Shown: one piece after another, positions 36,508 to 51,300 of the stretch
How positions within the stretch are numbered: position 1 is the stretch's first letter
Layout: each line of letters opens with the position of its first letter
NCBI GenBank assembly: GCA_000499405.2
Contig: HG738139.1
Span: 7,836,616-7,900,615 of the forward strand
Direction of reading: 5' to 3'
Length of the DNA stretch: 64,000 nt
Origin: Onchocerca volvulus
Taxonomy: Eukaryota > Nematoda > Chromadorea > Rhabditida > Onchocercidae
Made by a program: the position numbers and the translations under genes
Notes under the pieces: generated by a model
What the model saw: the letters and a program-made list of their open reading frames with translations, nothing else
Told to the model about the DNA's origin: nothing
Databases searched by the model: none

Positions 36508-39026
36508 TCGCTGTCCGTTTGCATCAAAATTCCAATTTTGGCTCTGGAAAATGTGAGAGAAAAACTTTCGAATCTTGCCAAGTTATGATAAATGAATATT
36601 TTATTTCAGGATTTATTCTAAAACTTGTTTAATTAAAAGAAATTTCTTGGTTGAAGTACTCAAATAAAAAAAATTTCTCCTAAAACTTTAATAGATTTTT
36701 ACTAAATAATCATCAGAATGCTAGTTGGAGTCATTCGACTGTATAAGTATTCTTAGCGAAGATTCTGGTTAAAGACACAGAATATGGACTGAGTGACTAC
36801 AACGGATAATTCTATATAATATTACTCGTATATTCGTTGGATTCCTTCATCAGCTATAATCCCTGTTTCAGCCAAAATTTAATGAATTTCTATGGTCAAA
36901 ATAATTAGGTACAAAAGTAATCCCACATTGTATTCTATTTTTCGCTGCTTTATATTGGGATGAATTCTTCAATAAATATAGCTTCTTATGTTTTCCTCGT
37001 TCTATAGTTTTCACTCTTGACATTTGCTGTTTTAGATGAGAAATGATATCAGATAAAAAGAGAATGCGATGATTTTCTTTATCACACTTCAAAATGGGTC
37101 AGAAAGCAGCAAAGCAACTCGTAATATCAGCAACGAATCTGTCTAACATTGTATTATATCATAGTTCAAGAAGCTTTTGGAAGAAGACGACAACTCTAAA
37201 AATAAAAAAGACATTGATCAGTTATCGAAATTTTACGACGACTAATCGAAAATAATTAACAATATTATTCCTACTGAAATTACTGCTGAAATTTTTTGAG
37301 AGCTTGTTTGAGAGCATTTAATACAAATTAGGAAGATCAGTGTTTCACAAACTAATCAAAAATCAAAAAAAAAAAAAAAAAAACGTTTCTTTATTCTATA
37401 TAATAAATAACAATAGTCGAGTTATGATAACCGACTATTCTTTTTTTTTTTTTTTTTTTTTATTTTGAATCAATGATCATCGTGAGAACATTACACTTCT
37501 TAACAATTCATCCAGAAAAATGGTTATCTACATTACAGAAATAAATTCGTTCCTTTTAGGGAAAAATGTTTTGATTGTCATGATTAATATAAATATTTTT
37601 AGGTTTATTTGCAGTAGTTTGAAGCTTACAACCTAAGATCGTAATCAATTTCTTATCAGATTTTTAACCTAATAAAGTCAAGGTAAATGCATTAAGCAAT
37701 ATTCACTACTATCTTTCACGGAGAAGAATTCGATAAATATGGATTGTAATGTCCGTAACTAATGAATTAAATTTTCTTTTCGATCCTTTCATCGCATTTC
37801 TTCAAAAAAATATTTTTTTTTTTTAATCAATTCAATTTATTCAGTACATTCGGCTTCTGAAAGCGATCAATTTTTCGGATTAAGATTGCTCCGCCTGCTT
37901 CACTGTTTCATAACCACAATATTTCAATAAATCAATTACATATAAAGAATAAAAATCAGTTTCTGTCAATTGTTAGCAGAAAGTAAACTCAGTTCATGAA
38001 TTCACCTAACAGATCCACTACATGTTTATTCTACTGCGCAATTCAGATAATTTCCGGGAAATATTCAAAATATTCCTTAATTGAATGGATGGTTATGAGA
38101 TTGGATTCATTACTATACATAGCTTTTTCTTCGATGATTTTCATTCCAGCACGGAATGATTCTTCTGCTTTTTGAGTTTTTTATGCAATAGCAAAAACAA
38201 AGTGATGAAGTTAGCCGATCGATGTTACAACAACACAGAGGAAACAGGCGTTCTCCGGAGTGCATTTCACTGTCTACGACGAAGTCAAACAGCTCCATCC
38301 GACGAGACACTTGCGGGAATTTCTTCTTTTCTTCTTTCATTACTTTTCCAATTTTTTACTAATATCTTGAACTTTATTAGTGGCTATTCCATCATTGATA
38401 TACTTGACGATACATCGCGCATGCAAACAGAATCCTTCTCTAATAGCACGAAAGCAAACTTTCATGTATTCTTCCATTTTAACTGAAACATAGCAATAAA
38501 AAAAAAAAAAAATTGAGGTTCGATGTGACAACCTTAATTTCCTCATTTATCCATTTCAAACAATGTTGGAAGTCAAAAATGATGATGAAAAATACGAAAA
38601 TTAATTGATTTTCCATACTTAGCATAGCATAATCAGTTGTCTGCATGTACAACATTGCAAATGTTTGAATTCGTCGAGAATCTTCCATTCAATTACTTTT
38701 TTCTTCCGGATGTAGTCGAAAAGCTTTTCGTCATTCAAGTAACTATTGAAGAATTGATTCAGCCTGCCCATCCCTTGATGAAAACTTTTCGTTGGACCTC
38801 TTCGTCTTGCAATCAATAAACGGCGAAAATCAAAAAGAAAGATTGCATTTAAAACGAACATATCAGACACCAAAGAGAATTTGCCTTTGATAACATCAAC
38901 ACTGCAGTTCAGGAAGTGCTGTCTGTTAAGAAGCTTCAAAAGATGCCTCTTCGATCAACTTCTTCTTTTCTGCACCAAATAAATAAATAGATGGCAAAGA
39001 AATTACAAATGAAGATTTGTTTCCAG
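36508..39026. other. Intergenic stretch with homopolymer tracts
   Basis: A and T tracts lie at about 37366-37383 and 37441-37460. An open frame at 38172-38486 starts with a plausible peptide (MKLADRCYNNTEETG at about 38205) that could be an upstream exon of the next gene, but I found no matching donor. A minus-strand frame at 38619-38939 is unrecognised. Confidence 0.4.
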
Positions 39027-40365
39027 AAATTGGAGACGGGATTCAGAAGTCACTACGGTATGGCATCTTCAATATCAAAGAAAACCAATGAACCAAGTAT
39101 CTTTCTCTTCACTATCCTCTCTTTCATTATATTTTTGTGACGATTTTCATTCTAGGCATTTTTCATTTTGCTAAATTCGAATATTTGCTATTCATTAAAA
39201 ATAAAAGGGAAATAGTGAAAGAGAAATATTTTCAAAAATCATAAAAAATGTTGGTTACTCAAATAAAGAAAAAAGAATTGACCAACGTTCCCACAATTTC
39301 TGAAAATTTCAACTAATGTAATTCCTCGATTATTTAATTGGTTTAGATTTGTTTTCAGATGGGTAGAATGTTTAATTTTTTAAGCCATGAAAGCGAGTAG
39401 ATCAACATAAATCTGTTTGGAATTAGGAAGAACGAACATATGTTTAGCTTCAGTTAGGATGATATTACAGGTAATGCAAAAAAGGAGAAGGAAACAGAAC
39501 TTGCACTAGAAATAGCAGAGCTGAAACTACGAATTCGAGAGCGTAACCAAACAATATTCGATTTGGAAGAACAGATTCGAGGCAAAGATGCTATCATCGT
39601 TGACAGATGTCAGCTTATCGAACGCCTTGAGCAGTCCCACTTTGAGCCACTTTCTCCTGATCAGGTAAGAATCATCCTTAAGCTACAATTCGTGCCTAAA
39701 AACAATTAAAATATGATTTTTAAATTGCTGAATGAACCCAGTTAAATTCTTAATTCACCCGGTGAATTGCTCTATTTTAAGTTATGTTAAAAATTGAAAA
39801 GGACAGAAATACAGTTGCATTGGAGCTTTGGTGACACTGATGGGCAGTTGTAGGACTCTGTGGAGGAAACATCACAAAATACCATCCGATGTGTGAATAT
39901 GAATGAGAATGATGATTTGAAAACGGAAGAGGAAGCACAGTTACTGGAGGAACTGGAAGAGGAACGAAGATGCAGAATGAAACTTATGGAGCAAAATGAA
40001 ATTCTGTTACAGCAGTGGGATGAGGCCTTAGTTTACGTCGAACAGGTACCTGTCTGAAACAGTCAACTACAGTAACTGCAATGTCTCATTGTTAATCATA
40101 ATCACAGTTAGTTGATTGATAAGGTCGAATATCAGCAATTCTTCCAATCTTCTGATGGCGTTCATCTTTTTCCAGTAATCACTGATCTTCCATTCAGGTA
40201 CAAAAGATGCTACAGGCCGAGTTAAAACGCGTCAGCACACTTATTGATGAAAATGCGACGCTTCGAAAACGTATCAATGAGACAATGGTCATTTCTAAAA
40301 ATGGAATACAATTTGTGGCACTCTTACTTGCATTATTCAGCTTTTATTTATACACGTGGAGTTAA
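39027..40365 (+). CDS. Coiled-coil protein with C-terminal membrane anchor (5' end unresolved)
   Basis: Four exons join in phase: 39027-39057, 39471-39664, 39854-40045 and 40198-40365, giving about 195 residues to TAA. The translation is rich in E, K, L and Q with heptad-like spacing (for example LRIRERNQTIFDLEEQIRG and QLLEELEEERRCRMKLM), then LKRVSTLIDENATLRKR. It ends in a single hydrophobic segment IQFVALLLALFSFYLYTW just before the stop, the layout of a tail-anchored protein facing the cytosol. Golgins and SLMAP-like proteins share this layout, but I see no diagnostic motif. Further 5' exons are likely because the first exon listed opens in frame without ATG. Confidence 0.75.
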
Positions 40366-42790
40366 TCGATCGACGAGCCTGATCTAGCAGATATTCCGCC
40401 ACTCTTCTGATCAATCTGAAAATAAGTCTTCTTGATCAATCGCATCATTCCACTTATCATTCACGGCTTTCTTGCTCTACAGCAGCTCCTCTCGGAAATT
40501 TTGAGTTGTTGCTAATGACTAAGCGCTAGAATCAGAATGTATTTACCTACAGTTGATCATTCTTCCATAGAATCTGAATTGCATGTTGTTGTGCTCATTT
40601 TACAAATATGATCAAATCAAATCTTCTATGCCCATTACCAAAGTTTGCAAAAGTGCTGCATAAGCTGGAAATGTAGCGCAAGTTCTCAATTCAGTAAAAA
40701 TAAACTTAAAAGTTGATTAATATTAATTTCAGTAATGACGCCGATCTTCTGAAAAGAAATAATCATGCTGCTTGTGCCTTTATCAGATCGCTTTCTTGCA
40801 ACTTTCTTGCGATCTTTTTTGAATTTATTTTGTGCAATTGTATCACAAATTTCTATTACTCCAAATAAAATTCGTCAGAATTCTTAGATCTTACTTTTCT
40901 AATCCTTATAAATTTCACAGATAAATACCTGTGCAGTATTTAGAACTGTTCCACATAAAAGCCTATCCATTCAGTTGATATTTAAAAATCACATAAGCTG
41001 ATCCCATTCAGATTAATTTTGTCATATTATTGGCAACAGTGACGATCTCATCTGATAATTCGAATTTTTATTACTATTACAACATGCTGATTGTTTCAAA
41101 CGAGGGAGGTGTGTGTGTGTGTGTGTGGATAGAAGAAGAAATGATAAAACGTTTATGTCTGATAAATCCAGCATAATGGATGATAATCTCTATTGATTAG
41201 TGATGGGAGCATAACAAGTGCTTACAAAATAAAACAACTGAAACAGTTGAACTGATTGCCACTTGGCGCTCTTTACACCAATTAAAAAGCTCAAACAATT
41301 GATAAATAATGACGTAATGAATATGCATTGTGGTTTAAAAAGTATAAAAACATAAACTGAATGAATTGATGAATATCGATAGTGCCACCGGTAATTTGGA
41401 CTTCTTTTTAATAGTAAAGAAATTAGTTATGGTACTGCGAATTGATAGAATTTGATGAAGTTTAGAAAGCGCCGCTTATGTAATACTAATCAGAGCAAAA
41501 GATTGAATGCCCTGACCGATCAGAGAAAAGGACGAAATGAGTGAATAAAACTTCTCCTTCAGATAAGAACCCTTTTTATATTGCTGTTATCTACTAAATG
41601 TGAATCCCAGTATAATTTACATGTTAGCGTAACGCAGAGAGTTGTTTATTCCATGTCATCATAGTACTATATAATTTAGAATATGTTAATTATAGTGAAA
41701 AGATCAGAACTTTGTTTGCACAAAGATATTTCTATAATACAAAGATCTTTGATTAATTCGTCATATTTCTATTCTAAAAAACATCTCGACTTTTCCGACA
41801 ACTTCTATGCATCAATTCAATTCCTTCAACATATTTTCTTTCATCATTGCTGAGAAAAGCTTTTCTTTACAAGCGTTCATTAACCACAAATAAATCTGGA
41901 ATCAATTCATATGCGTCATCAAAACCTGTTTTCATACGATTTTCTGCCATCAAAATTTTCACTTACCGAAAATTGTACTTACAAAATAAATAAGTGAAAT
42001 AATGTTGTCCCTAAGATCACGTGAGCAAATCTAAACATTGTTTCTTCACAAAATAATAATGCCCACTATTCCTGTCTCCTCAATTAAATAACTTTTATTA
42101 TCACTGAATGAAAGCCAATTGAGAATTCGGTAATCTCTGTTATTATGATATAAGCTATTTCAACTATCTTTCACTCTTCATAGCAATATAAAGATAATAA
42201 TCCCAACTAATTATTACTTTATTTTATCACCAAATTTTCAGCATTGAAACAGCTCCATACAAATGATCACAGATAAGAAGTTTTTGACGTATAAAAGTTG
42301 TTTGGAATATCCTAAAGGAAATGCCCAACCAAAAGGCAATTCTATTCATAAAAGTTCGAATCAAACAATACTGATGAGGAAAGATCAGAAGTACCAATGC
42401 AATCAAAGGCGCTATTAATACACTATTAAATGGTTGACATATTGATTAAGATATTACCGAAAACAAAAACCAAGTCAATATTTACTGCTTATTTTTATAA
42501 ATACGGAACAACATTTCGACATACAATAGCAGAAAAATTGCATGTGTTGTAAAACTGAAAAAAGAGAGGTGTACTGGAAGAACAAACTACACTCACTCTA
42601 GATGACTTGGATAAATGCTGAAGTTCCCCCGTTATAAAATATACAACCATCCCGACCACATCGAGGATAAAAAATTATGGATAATTGAATCTATCGAAAA
42701 GAAAATAAAAGTCAAAATTAAATAGCAATTTAATAACGAAATTTTCTTCCCCAAAACCAGCAATTTAATAATTTCCAATGAAATAAAATT
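40366..42790. other. Intergenic stretch with a TG microsatellite
   Basis: A (GT)n run lies at about 41110-41128. It is otherwise AT-rich and without supportable coding exons. Convergent 3' ends flank it on both sides. Confidence 0.55.
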
Positions 42791-45700
42791 TCAGACTATT
42801 TCGAACTTTTCAGTGATCAGATGACTCTCCGTTGAATACTGTATCGTCTCTCCTATATCCATCTTCTGTACTGATTCAACCTAAAAACTGATAAAAAATA
42901 AACATTTCAAGACTACTGGTCACCAATAAAACCATGAAATATTGAGTATTATTTAAATTCCGATATATAACTGTTTCAAAACACTGAAAAGTTCCCATTT
43001 ATATCCACATAATATTAATGTACTCAAATTGTTTTCAGTTTTCTTTACAAACCTTAAATTGCATTTATAAGTAAAGTAAATCATACCAGCAAAATTTTCA
43101 CATAAAAATTAATATTTGGAAAAAAAGCGAAAAAAAAAAGAACCAAAAACTCACAGCCATACTGCAAAATAAATCTGCGCTTGTGAAGCGAACAGTTATT
43201 GGAAAGAAATGATTAGCTTGGCCATTCGAAGTACTAAATTCCAAAGAACCAATTTTATTCGACTCATCAACAACAGGTAGATTCCACACAAGCTGCGATC
43301 TTGATCTTACATACTCATAAGTACCTTCACATTCCGATATTACCGGAACGGTTGCTGGTCTGGAAAATGCTTTCAAAAGTCTACAATACTAAAAATATCC
43401 TTATTAAATAAGTAGGATTTCTAACTGTATAATAATTCTGATATAAGGAAAGAAAAAAATCTGTTGAAATACATACGGCAAGGGAATGATGATAACAACG
43501 CTGTTCAATGTCATATTTTCAGTCTGAAGCGTATATTCGATATTCACTACACAACCATCAGGATTTTCATTTGGCCAGCAGTTGACTGAAATTCGAGATT
43601 TCTTTTCGAAAAAGTATTTTGATTTATAGAAACGCCATTTTAATAGCAACTTCTCTGTTCTTTATTTATCGTTTAAATATAAAAAGAATAATTTTTCAGT
43701 GTTTTGGGAAATGTAATGCAGTGTATTGAAATCAGAACTGCTATTTTTTCTTATTGAATAAGTCGATATTGTTCGCTGAACGAAGTAATTAATTCAAAAA
43801 TTTTTCCGTACTAGACAGCTATAATAAGAATGGTCTTAAGTTTGAAAATAATGTTTGACATGGTAGTCCTCTAAAAAGATTTAAATAGACTTGAAATGGG
43901 GAGCATTTCTTCGTTGTTCAGAATTAATCGCCATTTTAGCACACCAACATCCATATTTACTGGGAATGGCTTCTGCACAGACTTCAATTTTAATAATGAC
44001 TTTTGCAGCCATTCCTTTTTGTCGAGATTCGGATGCACCTAAACAAAAATTGTCTGAATCATTATTGAAAAATAAAATGTCATAAACATTTCATATTTCA
44101 TCATCTACCTGCAGCTGCGCACCGTGTTTGTCGTTGTTACTGATTTGAACACAGACAGTAGCAAACTGTGGACCGTTTATTAAAAGTGAAGCACTACCCA
44201 GTACCTTCAAAAAAAAAAAAAAAAAAGAATATAATACCTTTGTATAATTACGTTACATAAAGTGATTAAGACAGCTTGTTTATGAGAATTTTGAGGATTT
44301 TAATTCAACTAAGCATCACTGTCAGTTTCAAAACTGTCGCACAAATTCGAATATTGAACAAAACATTGCATCGATGATAAAAATTGCAAAATGGACCTAG
44401 AAACATGAGGTTCATAATATTCTGACAATGCTAACATCATATTTCTTTGCAAATTCAATGTCAGTCTTTCTTTAAAAATTTATAAATTTAAGAATTAATG
44501 ATTACCTCTCCACTCTCAAGACCACCATCTCGTGATACTGATGCCGATAGTTTTTCTTCAATTTTAATATGAACAGGAGCGCGTGAAATGGTAGACGAAC
44601 CGATTTCTGATGCAGTTCGATCACCTGCATCGGCAGTGTCTGATACACGTAAAGATGTTTCCACTACTTGTCCTTGAATAAAATATTATGTAAGTGATGA
44701 AGTGTAATGACATTTTATGTTTGATTACAAGAGAATAAAAAGAGTGTCCTAATATACTAATTTATCTTCTAGTAAAGAATGAGAAGTAAAGTTTGTTGTG
44801 ATATAGTTTGTGAAAGAAAGTTCATGATACAGGCAGATAAGTTAAAAGAATATGCTTCTTGTATTATTTTATTTTTCACATATCAAGAAGTTATTCTTCA
44901 TAATCATCAAAAAATATCATCATTAAATAAAGCTTCATCCAACTTTTTATATCTGAAATCATACTTAATGCTATATAATTGAACTTACGTCTGCTTTTCA
45001 TCGTTGCAAAAATCATCGAAGTTATATTAATAACATTTATGCAAATTTATGTTTCTGACCAACCTTCTCTTCTCAGCTGCTTTACAAAGTGGTCATCATC
45101 CGTATTTTTCGAACCAAGCTTTAACGCCTTGCTGCTTTCACGGGTAGTTGCTGGTGCTTGTTTTACAGCTGACCGCATAGGCGTATCATCGATAATTGCC
45201 GTCAAAGGTACTGACGACGAGCTAATAGCTGTTGCGCTACTTCCCAAAGCTAAATCATTTATGTATTAAGAAAAAAAAAAAACTAAAAAAAAACTACTAA
45301 CCCCCAAAAAACTTTGCACAGAACAATACATTACTAGAGAGCTATGAAAAAACATATACTTCGTCCGGATTTTCTTTGTTCTGCCTTCAATTTTTTCAAT
45401 TCCATAGCTTTCTGCGTCATCAGTTCATTGGCAGCTCGTTCTTGAGCCTACAAAAAGATTGAATGATACAGATAGCTCTTAGTAGTTCTAGGAATTATCC
45501 CTACTATTTAATTTTGCTAATATAAGTTTGTATCCCTCAAGAAAACTTACAATCTTTATTTGATTGAACACTCGTTCTTCATGAGAATCCATTTCTGTGA
45601 ATGTACGTATCTGTGCCAAGTTGACATTTTCACGATAACCAAGAGCGACAATTTCATCAAAAGCAAATATCAGATCGAATAAATTTGCTTGTATTTCTTT

Positions 45701-46785
45701 TTCGTCATTCGAGCGGCAGTATTCTGGAATCTAAAAAATAATTCATAAACAAAGAGAATTTGAAAAACTACTGCTGGAAACTATTTTTTGTCTTGTTGGT
45801 AATTAAAATGTGATTTTGTTAAAGTTTCGTAAGTATCATAAGATAGAGTACGGTAATATCCTCATATTACCCAGAAATAAATGGATGCAATAATACCTCA
45901 CGAAGAAGTAATAAATTACTAGCTGTGGTCTATAATTTCAAATACTAGAGTTGCCAGAGATCACGATCAGTAATTTTTGTTATATACTATTGCGTCTATT
46001 TATATCTCAGTCATATGTCTCAAAACTACCTTCATAAATTTATTGATTGACAATATACTCCTCATTCTTTAATAAGATGATTAACTAACCACTCTCGAAA
46101 ACAGTCGAAGAGTCTCTAAATCCTCCAAAATGTTCGATGCTTTGGTGGTGATTAAAACAACATGTACATTATCCAGTGGATGGAAAACATAACGAACGCT
46201 GTCTGTTTCAATGAAAGTATGTTGACGTTGCGCTAAAATGAGTAAATTTTTTTTTTTTACTAGAGGGATTTTTGTGCAGTCAATAAAACATAAAGTTTCA
46301 TTCAAGCACTGCAAATAAACTGCACTCTTCTAAACTTAAGAACAGTCTGATACAATTCAAAGTCTCAAATTTAATTATTATTTTATAATTCTTTCTGACT
46401 AAAAAATAAATTACATTTTTCAGAAGCAATTAATTTCGGAAAAGCATCCAACAATCCTTCTAATCGAGCTTTCGTCATATCCGAAATGAAAACCCTTGCT
46501 AAAAGAGCTGAAAAAGCAGAATATTTACAATTAAGAAACTTAATCAAATATAATGCAGAATGCTCATCTATACCGAAATCATTAAACATCTACCCACTAC
46601 TTAAATCAGTAAGCCAACAAATTTAATCTGATAGAAAATATACGCAGAAACATTCCTCAGTTTATTAGATCTGAATCACAACTTGTCTAATCCGAAACAT
46701 TCGGCATAAACATATTGATGGAGATATCATGAAGAAGCTTACGTTTTCCCGTTTTTGTTATAATTGCCGCTCCGATAAGGACCAT
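42791..46785 (-). CDS. copd-1: Coatomer subunit delta (archain, delta-COP)
   Basis: Twelve exons encode 515 residues: 46785-46743, 46507-46415, 46232-46090, 45730-45551, 45447-45360, 45249-45064, 44672-44506, 44204-44109, 44038-43891, 43585-43477, 43359-43155 and 42880-42791. The N-terminus MVLIGAAIITKTGK and RQHTFIETDSVRYVF form the longin-type domain. A helical linker includes QERAANELMTQKAMELKKL. The C-terminal mu-homology domain begins near PVHIKIEEKLS and includes MDVGVLKWRL, INCWPNENPDG and VWNLPVVDESNKIGSLEF. Length matches the family (about 510). Delta-COP is part of the COPI coat for Golgi-to-ER retrograde transport and recognises cargo sorting signals. The acceptor of the 44204 exon (TTGAAG after a T tract) is non-consensus. 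Confidence 0.97.
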
Positions 46786-48378
46786 CTTTGTACCTGAAAT
46801 ATTTCTGAATCATCATAACTATCTTTCTTACTATCCCTAATTTCCATCGCCTTTCTTTTTCTCAGTATTAGCAGTTATTACACTATTCTTGATTGAATAA
46901 AACTATTGAAATCATTCAGAATAAATTTCATTTTCTTTCCAAGATGATTCAGTTTCATGTTTGGCATAATTCATAAACTTTATTATTTAACTATAAAAGA
47001 GAAAAAGAATATGTTTTTTTCTCTTCAAAGACTGAAGAGATATAAAGATATTCAATGCTTAGGTGAAGTACGACTAGCTCATACCAAGGCTAGTAAATTA
47101 CTTTTTGGATGCAAAATTTTTCAGAGGTCTATTCATCTCTCCCAGGATTCTAAGCAAAAATGATGAAATACGCCTCTTTCTCAGCATTACGCGTTTACTT
47201 TATTCATTCTTGAGATTCTTATTGATCTATGCAATCTGTTTATTTTTTGGCTTCTGACCATGCAATCTTTACCAGTATTTCCTTCCCCATTTCTTCTCTT
47301 TAAACTTGTACACATAATTCTAAGCTAAATTTCCTCGAGGGAATTCCATTTTCTTGTCCTACAATTCGAGAACAATAACTGTTATGGCAAGTAATAAAAC
47401 AGATGAAAAAAGCTAGCTACTCCAACGGCAAAAATGTACATGCCAGTTCACATGTCCCAGAACCTCCACACACTTATCATATGTCTCAACTTCCACGTCT
47501 CTGATTATTATGACCGCAGTGCAAATCGTTGCGTTTCACTGATAAATATTCAATACAATCCATCTCTCAATCGCAAGCTTAACAAATAATCTCTAAGACA
47601 AACTTAATCTCAGGATATGTAACTCGGTCTAAAGAATAAGTATTTATGGGTGCGAATACGACATTCAACTCCATTTAGTAAATTTGACAGTACTGGGCTT
47701 GAACACTATTACGATTAGAGAGACAATCTACTGGCAACAGCAACTGCTGTAGATATTTTGATCGATTTGTCAGATCCCACACTGATTTAAAAGCAAGAAA
47801 TCACACTTGAGAAGCCATGATACGAGTTGCGTATCATGGAAACGTAGAAAAAAAAAAACATTTGGTATCATAGATGATATCCGCCAAACATACGGCACTA
47901 TTTCTAACGAAGATCGCATCGAATATTCAGGTTCAAATATACACATTTTTCACCTCATAGAATCATTTGAGCTTCATGACAGTGGTAGTATGTGTATGAG
48001 ATTCAAAATATATGTCAAGATACCATTTAATGAACATATAAATGAATGAGATTATCAATTTGATACATGTTTACATTTCTGTACCTGGAAAACCCGTTAC
48101 GAATGCTATTCAAGGATTACATTAATTAATAGGAACTAAGATAGCAAACTGCAACAACAATGCTCTCACAAATAATTCGAAGCTCGAAAAACAAAATTTT
48201 AGTGAAACTAAAAAGACGCTTGAGAATCTGATTCAGGAAGTGCGCTTGAAAAAGTAAACCAGTATACTTATAATTATACTGCAATTCGCTGAAGCTTTAA
48301 ATATTTCCACAACTCAAAGTTAAACAACAAATGGAAATCGACTAAATATCGAGAAATAACAGGAAAGAACAGATATGC
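46786..48378. other. Region between HAT1 3' end and coatomer delta 5' end
   Basis: This 1.6-kb interval should hold the coatomer delta promoter and the HAT1 3' UTR. Open frames at 46957-47163 and 47807-48049 on the plus strand have no recognisable motif. Confidence 0.45.
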
Positions 48379-51300
48379 TTAACTATTAGCAAAATTAATC
48401 AATCGTTTAATGACAGCCCGATAACTAGTTAGTTCTTCTTCATAAAGTTGTTCCAATTTGGCTGTTTTTTGCTCTGCACTCATTTGACTGGCTACAACTG
48501 CTGCATATTCATATTCATCCAGAACACTTGATAGCTTTCGCCAGTCACGTTCACTTCTCTACAAACATAATTGTATTTATAATTTAAGAAGACAAGCAAA
48601 AATTTCGCATATAGAGACAAAGTTAGCTGAAGAATTTTTTGAACAAAAAAACAGGTTTTTCAGATGAGAAAAAAAATGCTTTGTTTACCTTGCAGTAATT
48701 TATATGCTTTTTTTATCCGAATTAAGTTAAGACTTTTAAATACATGCGCAGTAGAGCAAAAAATATAGTTAAGAGAGACCATTTTTTTTATGCAGATGTT
48801 TTGAAAATATTCTATATCGATTTTTAAATATGAATAAATCTCAAATAAAATAAAAAACTGACTTTAAAAGGTTTTTCAAGCCTTCTTTTCAAATCCAACC
48901 GATACTTTTCCATGGCTTCTTCATCTCGAACACCAATATGATGCAAACGTAATATTTCATAAACGCGACGTGCCTGTTTCTGAAAAAGTTAATTTAAGGT
49001 TCAGGAAATAATAATACCTTGATTTTCGGCTTTTAGAAATCATTTTTTAACGAAACTCGCTCCTTTAAGCTAAATGAAGCTCGCATCAAAAAACGGGAAA
49101 AAAATTGGAGTTCTTCAGTACCTCTATGTATGAATATAGTGAGATATGTAGTGAAATTTGAAGTGGGACTTGATCATAGTTTTCGTGAGAAAAAAGTAAC
49201 AGCCAAAAATTCCATTAAAATAAATCTTACTGGATTTATTTTAAATCGTAGCAAAGCAGCACTTTTCATTTCTTCAGTAAAACCTTTTTTTAGATTATCT
49301 GCATGGAATTCCTTCAGTGTTGAGCAATTGCAACAGTTCACGTAATCTCGGGTCGTTATAAAAGATTTTGCAGGAACTTCTGCTGAAGAATAATACTTAT
49401 GAAACAGAAGAAAAATGTGAAGATTGGGAGTACTATTTAAAATTTAAAAAGCATAAGACAGAATTAAACTATTCCATAGTTATATTTATTAAATAACTTG
49501 ACGAATTATTTCCTCTATAAATGAAAGAATGGAAGAGAAAAATGTACTGTCTTAGTGTGAGAGAAAAACACCACTACAGATATAGGAATTTTCCATCTCC
49601 AAGGATAACATAAGGTATTGAATTATTAAACGAGAGGATTTCATCCATTTCATTTTTTGTTACATAATTGTTAGAACTTTTAATTACAAAAAAAAAAAAA
49701 AGTTGGAACTAGTAGTAACCTGTAATGTCTATAACCTTCGGGTCTTGGATTAAGTCGTTATATATTGCCTTCAAAAATCTAGCACCAATACCAACGCCGT
49801 GATAATGTGGCAGAAGTAAAATCTGAGCAATTCTAGGTCGAATTTTATCCGGATAATTATAAAATCTGACAAGTGATGCATACCCTGCAAGCGCTACGCG
49901 TGAAACTCCATTACTTTTTTTAACTGATTCGTATCTGAAACGAAATTTCACAGAAGCACATATAATGGATAACAGAAATACCCGTATTTAATATTAGCAG
50001 ATGGATTAAAAAGCACTCTACATTTAAGGTTGCAAGATTGTGTCCAATCTACTACTATGACTGGAATGTGTAACATTAAATCATTAAAATCATAACGATT
50101 TTGGCATATTTCAATTTAAGACTGGGAATACATAAAATAATGATTGCCAAAGATTACAAGATACCACAAAACCGAAAAACTAACAGGAAATAATGCTGCC
50201 ATCGTGGATCATCATTATCTGTGTACTGTGCAGCTTCAATGTACCATAAGGCAAGAGTCTGAACTCGAGCTAAATATGAATCAAATTCAGGCGAACTTTC
50301 GTTAACCATCCAAACTTGCAGCTCTCGATTACCTGAATTTCAGAAATTCAATCGTTTTCAATGCAAAATTGTTAAAGATACAAAATAATGATGACAATAC
50401 CTCATCCCTATCCAGACAAAATTGCAAAATTAGAAGAAAATTGCAATTTCCGAAGCTAAACATAACAACTTGTCGAATAATGAAAAATTCCGATAGCAAA
50501 TTAACTAAATCTAAATGCAAAACGTATGAACATTAAATTCGCCAGAAATTTAATCCTGATATTTATACATATAATATATTGTATGTTATGCCATAAGAAT
50601 TAACTAGTACTGAAAAAGTAAATAATTTACCAGCAGTGAATTTTGAAAGAAGTTGTCCATAAGGCCAAAAATTTTTCTGGTCATCCAAACGAGACTTGAA
50701 AATAGCGCTAGTCTTGCACAACATTTCCATTTGTTCAGCTGGCAGCTGTTCGCTTAATTTTCGAACTATATTATCAGCCTACAATGTCAAAAAAAAAATA
50801 TAATATACGAGTCCAACATATTTAAACAATGAATCGGAAAATGAAACGAACTCTGAACTCCGTCGTGAATGTTATTTCAGCTGTATAATTAATTTCAGGG
50901 TAGAGATACATAGATGCGTCGGTATAATATATAGTGACTTTTAGATCCTTGTAACCAAATATTGTTTCGCTAAAATATATTTTGTAATCATACATGGAGG
51001 GATAAAGGAATAATCGAACGAACTTCCAAATGGTAAAAAATGTATTTAAAAGAAGTATGGTCGAGGTTATGTGACAGGTATCTACCGAGTGAGGCATCGA
51101 GATAAAGATCGTGTGAGTACCCAAATGAGAATTAGAGGAAAATCAGCAGTGAACTTACTTCTCTCCGAAGTGCTGATAGACATATTCGGGATGATGCCTT
51201 TGCGCTAAAGCCATTTCGTTTATGTCGGAAACTGCAAAACTAATCGATAAATAGTAATAGTATTGAAAAACATAACAGCGGATGAGAAGCGTGACTCACC

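Noticed and set aside
38172..38486. 104-codon plus-strand frame, possible start of the coiled-coil gene
   Set aside because: The first 35 residues look plausible, but I found no donor joining it in phase to 39027.
38619..38939. 106-codon minus-strand frame
   Set aside because: It has charged and aromatic residues that look protein-like, but no motif and no splice partners.
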